Of a DNA stretch of 6,090 nt, positions 1-5,680 are shown piece after piece. Source of the stretch: Actinomycetota bacterium (GTDB lineage Bacteria > Actinomycetota > Actinomycetes > UBA12327); assembly GCA_026392555.1 (NCBI GenBank), contig JAPLBW010000188.1, positions 14,844 through 20,933 on the forward strand. The letters are read 5' to 3'. The translations under genes and the position numbers were made by a program. The notes beneath the pieces were generated by a model. It was not told the DNA's origin, did not search any database, and worked only from the letters and a program-made list of their open reading frames with translations. How positions within the stretch are numbered: position 1 is the stretch's first letter; every line of letters begins with the position of its first letter.

Positions 1-102
1 GCACAAGAGCAGGCAAATGGTGAGAGGATCGGAACGCTGGTTTCGGCCGCCCACCCCACCACGGTGGCAAGTGCACACACGTCCAGCACGAAAGGGTCAT
101 GA
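1..102 (+). CDS. pyrH: UMP kinase, C-terminal end (partial)
   Basis: This frame is open from the first base to a TGA at 100-102 and encodes only the last 33 residues of a protein. It contains G-E-R-I-G-T-L-V-S, which matches the end of bacterial UMP kinases (E. coli PyrH has GEKEGTLI near its C-terminus). UMP kinase is a cytoplasmic enzyme that phosphorylates UMP to UDP using ATP, in pyrimidine nucleotide synthesis. The identification rests on this short motif and on position: pyrH lies directly before frr in many bacteria, including actinobacteria. After the motif comes a tail of about 18 residues rich in Ala, Ser and Thr, longer than in E. coli and probably disordered. The stop codon overlaps the frr start (TGATG), which suggests translational coupling. 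The catalytic core is outside the window. Confidence 0.78.
   Translation, partial: AQEQANGERIGTLVSAAHPTTVASAHTSSTKGS
91..96 (+). promoter_or_regulatory. Ribosome binding site of frr
   Basis: AAAGGG at 91-96 lies inside the end of pyrH. It is five bases before the ATG at 102 but only two bases before the alternative ATG at 99. The spacing favours 102 as the frr start. Confidence 0.55.
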
Positions 103-659
103 TGATCGACGAAACCATGCTTGAGGCCGAAGAAAAGATGGAAAAGGCTGTCACGGTTGCTAAGGAAGACTTTGCGACTATCCGCACTGGCCGGGCCAAC
201 CCATCGATGTTCGCCAAGATTGTTGCTGATTACTACGGCACCTTGACTCCGTTAAACCAGCTCGCTTCCTTCCAGGCGCCGGAAGCTCGCATGGTTCTGG
301 TCACGCCCTTTGACAAGACCGCATTGACTGCCATCGAAAAAGCTATTCGCGAATCAGACCTGGGCGCTAACCCCAGCAATGACGGCACTGTTATTCGCGT
401 GGTGTTGCCTGAGCTGACCGAAGACCGCCGCAAGGAATACATCAAGGTGGCCCGCACCAAGGCAGAAGACGCCAAGATTTCAATCCGCAATATTCGTCGT
501 CACGCCAAGGAAATCCTCGACAAGCTGATCAAGGATGGCGAGGCTGGCGAAGATGATGTGCGTCGTGCCGAAAAGCAACTTGACGAATTGACCACCCGCA
601 CGGTGGGGCACGTTGACGAGATTTTGAAGCACAAGGAAAGCGAACTCCTCGAGGTCTAA
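102..659 (+). CDS. frr: Ribosome recycling factor
   Basis: Ribosome recycling factor (RRF) works in the cytoplasm with EF-G to split the post-termination ribosome so it can start a new round of translation. The product is 185 residues, the standard family length. It carries the hallmark near the N-terminus, A-T-I-R-T-G-R-A-N-P, then Y-Y-G-T-L-T-P-L-N-Q-L-A, the segment leading into the second domain. The C-terminal half has the expected basic helices (R-K-E-Y-I-K-V-A-R, R-N-I-R-R) ending in K-H-K-E-S-E-L-L-E-V. Two adjacent ATGs exist at 99 and 102; I chose 102 because of Shine-Dalgarno spacing and because actinobacterial RRFs usually begin M-I-D/E-E. The start overlaps the pyrH stop by one base, and cdsA follows after 24 bases, so the genes are probably cotranscribed. 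Identity is very secure; only the start is ambiguous by one codon. Confidence 0.98.
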   Translation: MIDETMLEAEEKMEKAVTVAKEDFATIRTGRANPSMFAKIVADYYGTLTPLNQLASFQAPEARMVLVTPFDKTALTAIEKAIRESDLGANPSNDGTVIRVVLPELTEDRRKEYIKVARTKAEDAKISIRNIRRHAKEILDKLIKDGEAGEDDVRRAEKQLDELTTRTVGHVDEILKHKESELLEV

Positions 660-670
660 CGACCCACCGA

Positions 671-677
671 AGGAGGG
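671..677 (+). promoter_or_regulatory. Strong ribosome binding site of cdsA
   Basis: AGGAGGG at 671-677, within the 24-base frr-cdsA gap, is six bases before the ATG at 684. It is a near-perfect anti-16S match and the strongest such site in the window. It supports the 684 start and independent ribosome loading on cdsA. Confidence 0.8.
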
Positions 678-683
678 CCCGCG

Positions 684-1520
684 ATGAGTGCACCGGAGAC
701 AACGCAGCGGCCAAGTGCTGGGCGCCCACTCGGTCGAGCAACGGCTGTTGGGTTGTCGTTGTTCCTCGTGCTGGGCGCGTGTTTGTTGCTCCCTGAATAT
801 GTCTTCGCCGTCCTGATATCCATCGGCATCTGCGTGGGGCTGTGGGAAATCCGCACAGCACTAACCCAGGCTGGTTATCTCTTATCGCCTGTTGCCTTGC
901 TCGGTGCTGGACTCATTTTGCCCGCCGTCGCTTATTTCTATGGCGCCGAAGGCTTAATCGCTGGGCTTTTATGCGTCGTTCCCGTGGTCTTGCTGTGGCG
1001 ACTTTTGGTGGGTGGCACGAATGCTGTCCGCGATGCGGTGTGTGCTGCCTTTGTTGTGGCATGGATTCCGTTCTTGGCGAGTTTCTTGATCGTCTTGATT
1101 CAAGAAGATCAAGGACCGGCCAAGGTATTGACCGCCGTGCTTGTCACTGCCGCCAGCGACACCGGTGGCTACATGGTGGGCGTGTTCATTGGTCGGCACC
1201 CGATGGCTCCTTTGGTGAGTCCAAAGAAGTCATGGGAAGGCTTTGGCGGTTCCATTGTGGTGAGTTTGATCTTTGCCATCGCGTGTGTTGTTTTTCTCCT
1301 TGATGGCCCTTGGTGGGTGGGAGTGGTTCTAGGAATTTTGGCCACGTTGACGGCAACGGTCGGCGATCTGGGGGAGTCCCTGGTCAAACGTGATTTGCAG
1401 ATTAAGGACATGAGCCAAATCCTGCCGGGTCATGGTGGATTGCTTGACCGCGTCGACTCACTCTTGGTCACCGTGCCGATGGTTTGGCTCGTACTTGCAG
1501 CATTGCTGACCACGTCATGA
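684..1520 (+). CDS. cdsA: Phosphatidate cytidylyltransferase (CDP-diacylglycerol synthase)
   Basis: CdsA is an integral membrane enzyme that makes CDP-diacylglycerol from phosphatidic acid and CTP, the branch-point precursor for phosphatidylglycerol, cardiolipin and, in actinobacteria, phosphatidylinositol. The product is 278 residues, mostly hydrophobic, with about seven to eight likely membrane segments (for example around residues 20-35, 38-55, 66-85, 90-110, 117-140, 190-206, 210-226 and 258-275). The family signature at residues 232-258 is complete: S-L-V-K-R, then K-D, then H-G-G-L-L-D-R-V-D, holding the metal-binding acidic residues. S-D-T-G-G-Y (158-163) and S-P-K-K-S-W-E-G (179-186) are also typical. 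The first 18 residues are polar and Pro/Arg rich, a probable cytoplasmic tail. The TGA stop overlaps the rlmN ATG as ATGA, suggesting coupled translation. Confidence 0.97.
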   Translation: MSAPETTQRPSAGRPLGRATAVGLSLFLVLGACLLLPEYVFAVLISIGICVGLWEIRTALTQAGYLLSPVALLGAGLILPAVAYFYGAEGLIAGLLCVVPVVLLWRLLVGGTNAVRDAVCAAFVVAWIPFLASFLIVLIQEDQGPAKVLTAVLVTAASDTGGYMVGVFIGRHPMAPLVSPKKSWEGFGGSIVVSLIFAIACVVFLLDGPWWVGVVLGILATLTATVGDLGESLVKRDLQIKDMSQILPGHGGLLDRVDSLLVTVPMVWLVLAALLTTS

Positions 1521-2428
1521 CCACACCCGGTGAACTTGTTTTCGTAGCACCTAAGGCCAAGCGCCCGCCCCAGCATCTAGCGGACCTTGATCCGGCGGAG
1601 CGCGCCAATCTTGCTCGTGAATTGAATGTTCCAGCCTTTCGTATTGAGCAAATTGCTCATCATTACTTTGAACGTTTTGAGATTGACCCTGACGTGATGA
1701 CCGACCTTCCCGCTGCTGATCGCAAGCAATGGATTGAGGCGGTTTTGCCCATGCTGTTGACTCCTGTTCACACGATTACCTGCGATAACGAGACCACGGC
1801 GAAGCAGCTCTGGCGTTTGCACGATGGCGTCATGGTCGAGTCGGTGGTGATGCGCTATCCCGAGCGCGCCACGGTCTGTATTTCCTCGCAGGCCGGGTGT
1901 GGCATGAACTGTCCGTTTTGCGCTACCGGTCAAGCCGGCCTCACGCGCAACCTGTCCACCGGTGAAATCGTGGACCAAGTGGTGGCAGCAGCTCGCTTGT
2001 TGCAGGAGGGCGGCGTCGGTGGATCACCGGTGCGCCTCAGCAACGTCGTATTCATGGGCATGGGTGAACCGCTGGCCAATTACAAGGCAGTTATGGGTGC
2101 GTTGCGTCGTCTCACCGATAAGGATTCACACGGACTGGGATTGTCACGCCGCTCGATCACGGTTTCAACGGTCGGGCTTGTGCCTCGCATTGATCAACTC
2201 ATCGAGGAGAACCTGCCTGTGAGGTTGGCGGTCTCCTTGCACGCACCCGATGATGAACTGCGCGACACGTTGGTTCCGGTCAATACTCGCTGGAAAGTCT
2301 CTGAAGTCTTGGAGGCTGCTGATCGCTATTCACGCTCGACCGGTCGTCGCTATTCCATCGAGTACGCACTGATCAGGGACATCAATGATCAGGGCTGGCG
2401 CGCCGACATGTTCGCTTGGTTCACGTGA
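1517..2428 (+). CDS. rlmN: 23S rRNA/tRNA adenine-C2 methyltransferase RlmN, truncated by frameshift
   Basis: RlmN is a radical-SAM enzyme that methylates C2 of A2503 in 23S rRNA and of A37 in some tRNAs. The frame encodes 303 residues. The [4Fe-4S] motif C-X3-C-X2-C is at Cys128, Cys132 and Cys135, preceded by Cys121, which aligns with catalytic Cys118 of E. coli RlmN. G-M-G-E-P at 181-185 is the SAM-binding motif, and S-L-H-A-P-D-D-E-L-R at 240-249 is also typical. The match stays normal through W-R-A-D (ending at residue 297, base 2407), then turns into M-F-A-W-F-T and a stop. The remaining conserved C-terminus lies in another frame (see 2416-2607). As read, the protein lacks the equivalent of E. 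coli Cys355 and should be inactive. The ATG at 1517 overlaps the cdsA stop as ATGA; an in-frame upstream codon at 1484 lies inside cdsA and is not favoured. No clear Shine-Dalgarno is visible, consistent with coupling to cdsA. Confidence 0.93.
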   Translation: MTTPGELVFVAPKAKRPPQHLADLDPAERANLARELNVPAFRIEQIAHHYFERFEIDPDVMTDLPAADRKQWIEAVLPMLLTPVHTITCDNETTAKQLWRLHDGVMVESVVMRYPERATVCISSQAGCGMNCPFCATGQAGLTRNLSTGEIVDQVVAAARLLQEGGVGGSPVRLSNVVFMGMGEPLANYKAVMGALRRLTDKDSHGLGLSRRSITVSTVGLVPRIDQLIEENLPVRLAVSLHAPDDELRDTLVPVNTRWKVSEVLEAADRYSRSTGRRYSIEYALIRDINDQGWRADMFAWFT

Positions 2429-2607
2429 ACTTGATTCCGCTGAACCCCACGCCAGGCTCACCCTGGACAGCCTCTCGACCCGAAGATGAAAGGGAGTTTG
2501 TCCGACGTCTGGAGGCTGGTGGCATTACCGTGACGGTCCGAGATACGCGTGGCCAAGAAATCGATGGCGCGTGCGGTCAACTCGCAGCCGCATACCCGCA
2601 GGACTAA
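2416..2607 (+). pseudogene. rlmN: RlmN C-terminal remnant, out of frame
   Basis: This stretch continues RlmN in a different frame from the first part. It opens with L-V-H-V-N-L-I-P-L-N-P-T-P-G-S, the conserved segment that normally follows about 14 residues after W-R-A-D. It ends with V-R-D-T-R-G-Q-E-I-D-G-A-C-G-Q-L-A-A. The Cys encoded at 2572-2574 corresponds to Cys355 of E. coli RlmN, the residue that carries the methylene group during catalysis. The frame is open from 2389 (after a TGA at 2386-2388) and before 2416 reads L-A-R-R-H-V-R, which is itself plausible RlmN-like sequence. No ribosome binding site points to a separate start, so it is the displaced 3' end of rlmN rather than a gene. 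Only about 14 bases lie between the W-R-A-D codons and the H-V-N-L codons where about 42 are expected. The TAA at 2605-2607 overlaps the stop of the convergent gene. Confidence 0.9.
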
Positions 2608-3071
2608 CGCAAGAGCTCCTGGGCTTGGCCAGCAGTTTCTTGCAATTGGAACGTCAAGAGTTCGCCCACTTGCTTTTCTAATCCAGCGCCGATCAGTGGC
2701 ACGTTGACTTTCACAGTGCCGCTTAACGCAAACGTCGTCTTTGCCTTGTGCGATGTCAGTTCAATGGTGCCGATAAATGTTAGTGGCTTACCGGGGGCAC
2801 GAACATCGAAGGTGGCACTGAATCCCTTGTCCGCAGCCACCCACTGCGTCTCTTCGAGAATCTGGATGGAATCTCCCACCAGTGAACGTGCGGGGCTGGG
2901 GATGTCATCGGTAGGAAAGGAACGTTCGATGCGCATGGTGCACACCTGGTCTTGCTGCTGAATCGTGACTTGCGCACGCTCATCTAGTGCGGCATACAGG
3001 TCCGCGCTGGTCAACATGGCAAATACCGTGTCGATAGGTGCATCAAAGGTGTGCTCAAAGGTCAATTGCAT
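2604..3071 (-). CDS. DUF2505 domain protein (START/SRPBCC-like fold)
   Basis: The product is 155 residues, soluble, without signal peptide or membrane segment. The start M-Q-L-T-F-E-H-T-F-D-A-P-I-D-T-V-F-A-M-L is typical of helix-grip (SRPBCC/START-like) proteins, and the whole chain resembles DUF2505, a family found mostly in actinobacteria: a run of beta strands in the middle and a long C-terminal helix (about residues 130-154, G-L-E-K-Q-V-G-E-L-L). Such folds usually form a cavity for a hydrophobic ligand, but the DUF2505 role is unknown and I do not assign one. Its ATG shares one base with the stop of the upstream gcdH-like gene (TAATG on the minus strand), so the two are probably translated together. 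At the other end its stop overlaps that of rlmN on the opposite strand. Family call is by recognition of the pattern, not by a search. Confidence 0.8.
   Translation of the reverse strand: MQLTFEHTFDAPIDTVFAMLTSADLYAALDERAQVTIQQQDQVCTMRIERSFPTDDIPSPARSLVGDSIQILEETQWVAADKGFSATFDVRAPGKPLTFIGTIELTSHKAKTTFALSGTVKVNVPLIGAGLEKQVGELLTFQLQETAGQAQELLR
2609..2643. terminator. Imperfect inverted repeat at the convergent junction, possible terminator hairpin
   Basis: Two bases after the rlmN stop, GCAAGA (2609-2614) pairs exactly with TCTTGC (2638-2643). Inside it, CTGG (2619-2622) pairs with CCAG (2629-2632) around a six-base loop, with CT at 2616-2617 pairing AG at 2634-2635 and one mismatch between. 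Neither strand has a following run of T, so it is not a classical intrinsic terminator. It also lies within the coding end of the DUF2505 gene, so the symmetry may be chance. Its place between two convergent transcripts makes a terminator role possible but unproven. Confidence 0.3.
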
Positions 3072-4246
3072 TACCGGTATGCCCCGATGCCCGTAATGGC
3101 TTCGCCGACAACCAAGGTGTGGATCTCGCTCGTGCCTTCGTAGGTGAGGACTGCCTCAAGGTTGTTGGCATGACGAAGGATCGAGTACTCCAGCGTGATG
3201 CCATTCCCACCAAGGATGGTTCGTGCTTCGTGGGCGATGGCAAGGGCTTCGCGAACATTATTTAGTTTGCCCACGCTGACCATGGCCGGCGTGATCTGGT
3301 CGTTGTCTTTGAGGCGCCCTAGGTGCAGCGCCAAGAGGTAAGCCTTCTGCAGTTCCAGAGACATGTCAGCGAGCTTCTTTTGAGTCAGCTGGAACCCGGC
3401 GATGGGTTGGCCAAACTGCTCCCGCGAGAGCGAGTAGTCGATGGCGGTACTTAAACAATCACGAGCTGCACCCACGACTCCAAAAACAATGCCAAAACGG
3501 GCTTCCGACAAGCACGACAGGGGTCCTTTGAGTCCCTTCACGTCAGGGAGCATGGCTGACCCAGGGAGTCGCACGTTGTCGAAAGCCAACTCGGCAGTGT
3601 CAGAGGCGCGCAGTGACAACTTGTGCTTCACCGCATTGGCGCTAAATCCCGCGGTCGTTGTCGGAACGACAAAACCGCGAATCCCATCATCAGTGTTGGC
3701 CCACACCACAGCAACATCAGCGACTGTGCCATTTGTGATCCACATTTTGGAGCCGTTGAGAACCCAATCAGAGCCATCGCGCTTGGCAAAGGTGCGCATG
3801 CCCGCGGGGTCGGAGCCAAAGTCAGCTTCGCTCAGACCAAAACACCCGACTGCTTGGCCACTGGCAAGCGGGGGTAACCATTCCTGCTTGTGTTCCTCGC
3901 TGCCAAACTTCCAGATCGCAAACATCGCCAGCGAACCTTGAACACTTACCAGCGATCTCAGCCCGGAATCAATGGCTTCGAGTTCCATGCACGCTAATCC
4001 GTAGGACACCGCGCTCATGCCGGCACACCCATACCCCTTCAGGTGCATGCCCAAGAGCCCAAGTTCACCCAATCCTTGCGCCACTTCACGCACCGGAAGT
4101 TCGCCGGCTTCAAACCATCCGGAGATATGCGGCGCGACTTCGGCTTCAAGATAGGTGCGCACCGTTTCACGAATGGCACGCTCTTCTTCAGACAGCAAAG
4201 AGTCCGCAACGATCAGGTCAAGCGGTGCAATCGGCTTGCTGCTCAT
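3071..4246 (-). CDS. gcdH: Acyl-CoA dehydrogenase, glutaryl-CoA dehydrogenase type
   Basis: The product is a 391-residue FAD flavoenzyme of the acyl-CoA dehydrogenase family. Glutaryl-CoA dehydrogenase oxidises and decarboxylates glutaryl-CoA to crotonyl-CoA in lysine, hydroxylysine and tryptophan breakdown. Supporting features: the catalytic base Glu370 in L-T-Y-E-G-T-S-E-I-H-T; I-D-S-G-L-R-S with Arg97, equivalent to the substrate-carboxylate-binding arginine (Arg94) of human GCDH; G-L-S-E-A-D-F-G-S-D-P-A-G-M (138-151), a flavin/substrate loop; W-I-T-N-G (169-173); S-R-E-Q-F-G-Q-P-I (274-282); and I-L-G-G-N-G-I (354-360). The C-terminus, E-A-I-T-G-I-G-A-Y, is GCDH-like. The chosen ATG at 4246 has GGAG five bases upstream; an in-frame ATG at 4279 would add 11 residues but has no such site. 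It lies 42 bases after the oxidoreductase gene and overlaps the DUF2505 start by one base. Exact substrate specificity is inferred. Confidence 0.92.
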   Translation of the reverse strand: MSSKPIAPLDLIVADSLLSEEERAIRETVRTYLEAEVAPHISGWFEAGELPVREVAQGLGELGLLGMHLKGYGCAGMSAVSYGLACMELEAIDSGLRSLVSVQGSLAMFAIWKFGSEEHKQEWLPPLASGQAVGCFGLSEADFGSDPAGMRTFAKRDGSDWVLNGSKMWITNGTVADVAVVWANTDDGIRGFVVPTTTAGFSANAVKHKLSLRASDTAELAFDNVRLPGSAMLPDVKGLKGPLSCLSEARFGIVFGVVGAARDCLSTAIDYSLSREQFGQPIAGFQLTQKKLADMSLELQKAYLLALHLGRLKDNDQITPAMVSVGKLNNVREALAIAHEARTILGGNGITLEYSILRHANNLEAVLTYEGTSEIHTLVVGEAITGIGAYR

Positions 4247-4251
4247 GGTGA

Positions 4252-4256
4252 CTCCG
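4252..4256 (-). promoter_or_regulatory. Ribosome binding site deciding the gcdH start
   Basis: On the minus strand CGGAG (4256 down to 4252) lies five bases before the ATG at 4246. The longer alternative start at 4279 is preceded by GCATGCA, which has no Shine-Dalgarno character, so the shorter protein is preferred. The 42-base gap (4247-4288) holds no recognisable promoter or hairpin. Confidence 0.6.
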
Positions 4257-4288
4257 GTCTGTGCGGGTGGATGAAGCATTGCATGCGG

Positions 4289-5674
4289 CTAATGTCCGGT
4301 GAATCGGCTGGCAAATCGTGCACGCCTAGCCTGTTTGCCGGTGCGCGCTTCGATCGGATCCGACGTGGACATCGCTACTAGTCCAGCGTTGACGCCAATC
4401 CATCGCAGCGGCTCTGGTTCCCACTTCGGTGACGCCTGGTTGACCCACGGCAGTTGCGTACGTGGTGTCGAGCGGCTCAACACCAAGTCGGCGAGCGTGC
4501 GTCCACCCAGGTTTGATGCGCCCACCCCATCGCCGACATAACCGCCGGTCGTTCCCAGGCCGGTGGTTGGGTCCAGTGAGACTGAGGCAAACCAGTCGCG
4601 GGGAACCCCTAGTGGTCCGCCCCAGCGATGCGTGATTTTTGTTCGTTGCAAGACGGGGAAGAGTTCAACCAGCGAACGTTCAAGCTCGGCAAAGATTGCA
4701 TTGTCGCGATCAAACTCGGGAGCAATGCGTGAACCAAAGTGATAGGGGGCACCGCGACCGCCAAACACCATTCGATTGTCTGCGGTTCGTTGGCCATAGA
4801 CCAGTAGCCGGCGATAGTCGCCGAAGGTTTCGCGCTCCCTGAGACCAATCTCATCCCACATCGCGTCAGGAATCGGTTCGGTTGCGGTAACGAGGGAATA
4901 CACCGGAGCCAACTGTCGTTTGAAACTTCGCAAACTGGGTGTGTATCCCTCGGTAGCGCGGACCACGATGGGTGCTCGGACAGTGAAACATTCGCCTTCC
5001 ACAGAACCAGGTTTGATATCGAGTGCGGGGGAGTGTTCGTAGATGATTCCCCCGAGTCCTTCCACCGCCATGGCAAGTCCGCGAACGAGTTTGGCTGGAT
5101 GAATAGCAGCACAGTCAGGGGTAAAGAGCGCACCTTGCACATCAGTGGCGCGGAGTTGGCTCAGTGCTTGGGCCGCATCCAACGCGCGGGTGTGGTGTGG
5201 CGTTAAACCGAAGTCCTCAGCCATGGCGAGTTCCTCGGCTGCTCGATCGGCTTGGGCCTGTGAACGAATCAGGGTAAGAGTGCCGCCCTTGGCAAAGTCG
5301 GCATCAATGTCTTCGGCGTGTAGGACACGATCGACTTCATCGACTGCATCCACCAGGTGTTCGTGCAGAGCCAGTGCCTGCTCTCGCGAAGAGCGAGCCG
5401 CGACGGTATCAATGGCAGCGGGGAACAGTGCAGAACACCAGCCCCCGTTACGCCCTGATGCACCAAAGCCAGCAACGTGCGCATCCAGCACGACCACCTT
5501 CAGGTCGGGCTGCTGCTTTAAGAGGTAGTACGCGGTCCACAAGCCGCTATATCCAGCACCAACGATGGCCACATCGGCAGATAACCGTACGGACAGGGCT
5601 GGTCGATCGCTGTGACGCAATCCATCCGGCAGGCTGTCCCACCACAACGACAGGTGCTTGTAGTCATCAGCCAT
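4289..5674 (-). CDS. FAD-dependent oxidoreductase, DAO family (amine/amino-acid oxidase type)
   Basis: The product is 461 residues, cytoplasmic, with no signal peptide. A Rossmann FAD-binding motif sits at V-G-A-G-Y-S-G (38-44), with Asp64 at the end of the second strand as the likely ribose-binding acid. It is followed by G-A-S-G-R-N-G-G-W (71-79), characteristic of the D-amino-acid oxidase/glycine oxidase/gamma-glutamylputrescine oxidase (PuuB) group. The N-terminal S-L-W-W-D-S-L-P is common in this group. Near the C-terminus G-G-Y-V-G-D-G-V-G-A-S-N-L-G-G-R-T-L-A-D-L closes the FAD site. These enzymes oxidise a C-N bond of an amine or amino acid, giving an imine and hydrogen peroxide or reduced carrier; the substrate cannot be read from the sequence. 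The ATG at 5674 is six bases after the upstream stop with no strong Shine-Dalgarno, so translation is probably coupled. Its association with a glutaryl-CoA dehydrogenase suggests amine or lysine-related catabolism (inference). Confidence 0.9.
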   Translation of the reverse strand: MADDYKHLSLWWDSLPDGLRHSDRPALSVRLSADVAIVGAGYSGLWTAYYLLKQQPDLKVVVLDAHVAGFGASGRNGGWCSALFPAAIDTVAARSSREQALALHEHLVDAVDEVDRVLHAEDIDADFAKGGTLTLIRSQAQADRAAEELAMAEDFGLTPHHTRALDAAQALSQLRATDVQGALFTPDCAAIHPAKLVRGLAMAVEGLGGIIYEHSPALDIKPGSVEGECFTVRAPIVVRATEGYTPSLRSFKRQLAPVYSLVTATEPIPDAMWDEIGLRERETFGDYRRLLVYGQRTADNRMVFGGRGAPYHFGSRIAPEFDRDNAIFAELERSLVELFPVLQRTKITHRWGGPLGVPRDWFASVSLDPTTGLGTTGGYVGDGVGASNLGGRTLADLVLSRSTPRTQLPWVNQASPKWEPEPLRWIGVNAGLVAMSTSDPIEARTGKQARRARFASRFTGH

Positions 5675-5680
5675 GCGGAA

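Noticed and set aside
529..861. Minus-strand open frame spanning the frr-cdsA junction
   Set aside because: Arg/Pro/His-rich shadow translation across two secure genes; the frr-cdsA gap is only 24 bases and holds a strong cdsA ribosome binding site on the plus strand.
1484..1516. Upstream alternative start for rlmN inside cdsA
   Set aside because: It would add 11 residues without RlmN similarity (including A-R-T-C-S-I-A-D) and overlap cdsA by 37 bases; the ATGA overlap at 1517 is the usual coupling arrangement.
2400..2428. Programmed ribosomal frameshifting in rlmN
   Set aside because: No slippery heptamer or downstream stem at the junction, and a frameshift would still leave about nine conserved-region codons missing; a deletion explains both facts.
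3441..3941. Plus-strand open frame opposite gcdH
   Set aside because: Fully antisense to a strongly conserved enzyme and without protein-family features.
4247..4279. Longer N-terminus for the glutaryl-CoA dehydrogenase (ATG at 4279)
   Set aside because: No Shine-Dalgarno precedes it, while GGAG is well placed before the ATG at 4246.
5145..5528. Plus-strand open frame rich in Ser, Ala and Arg opposite the DAO-family gene
   Set aside because: Low-complexity composition typical of an antisense frame in GC-rich coding DNA; no ribosome binding site or family resemblance.
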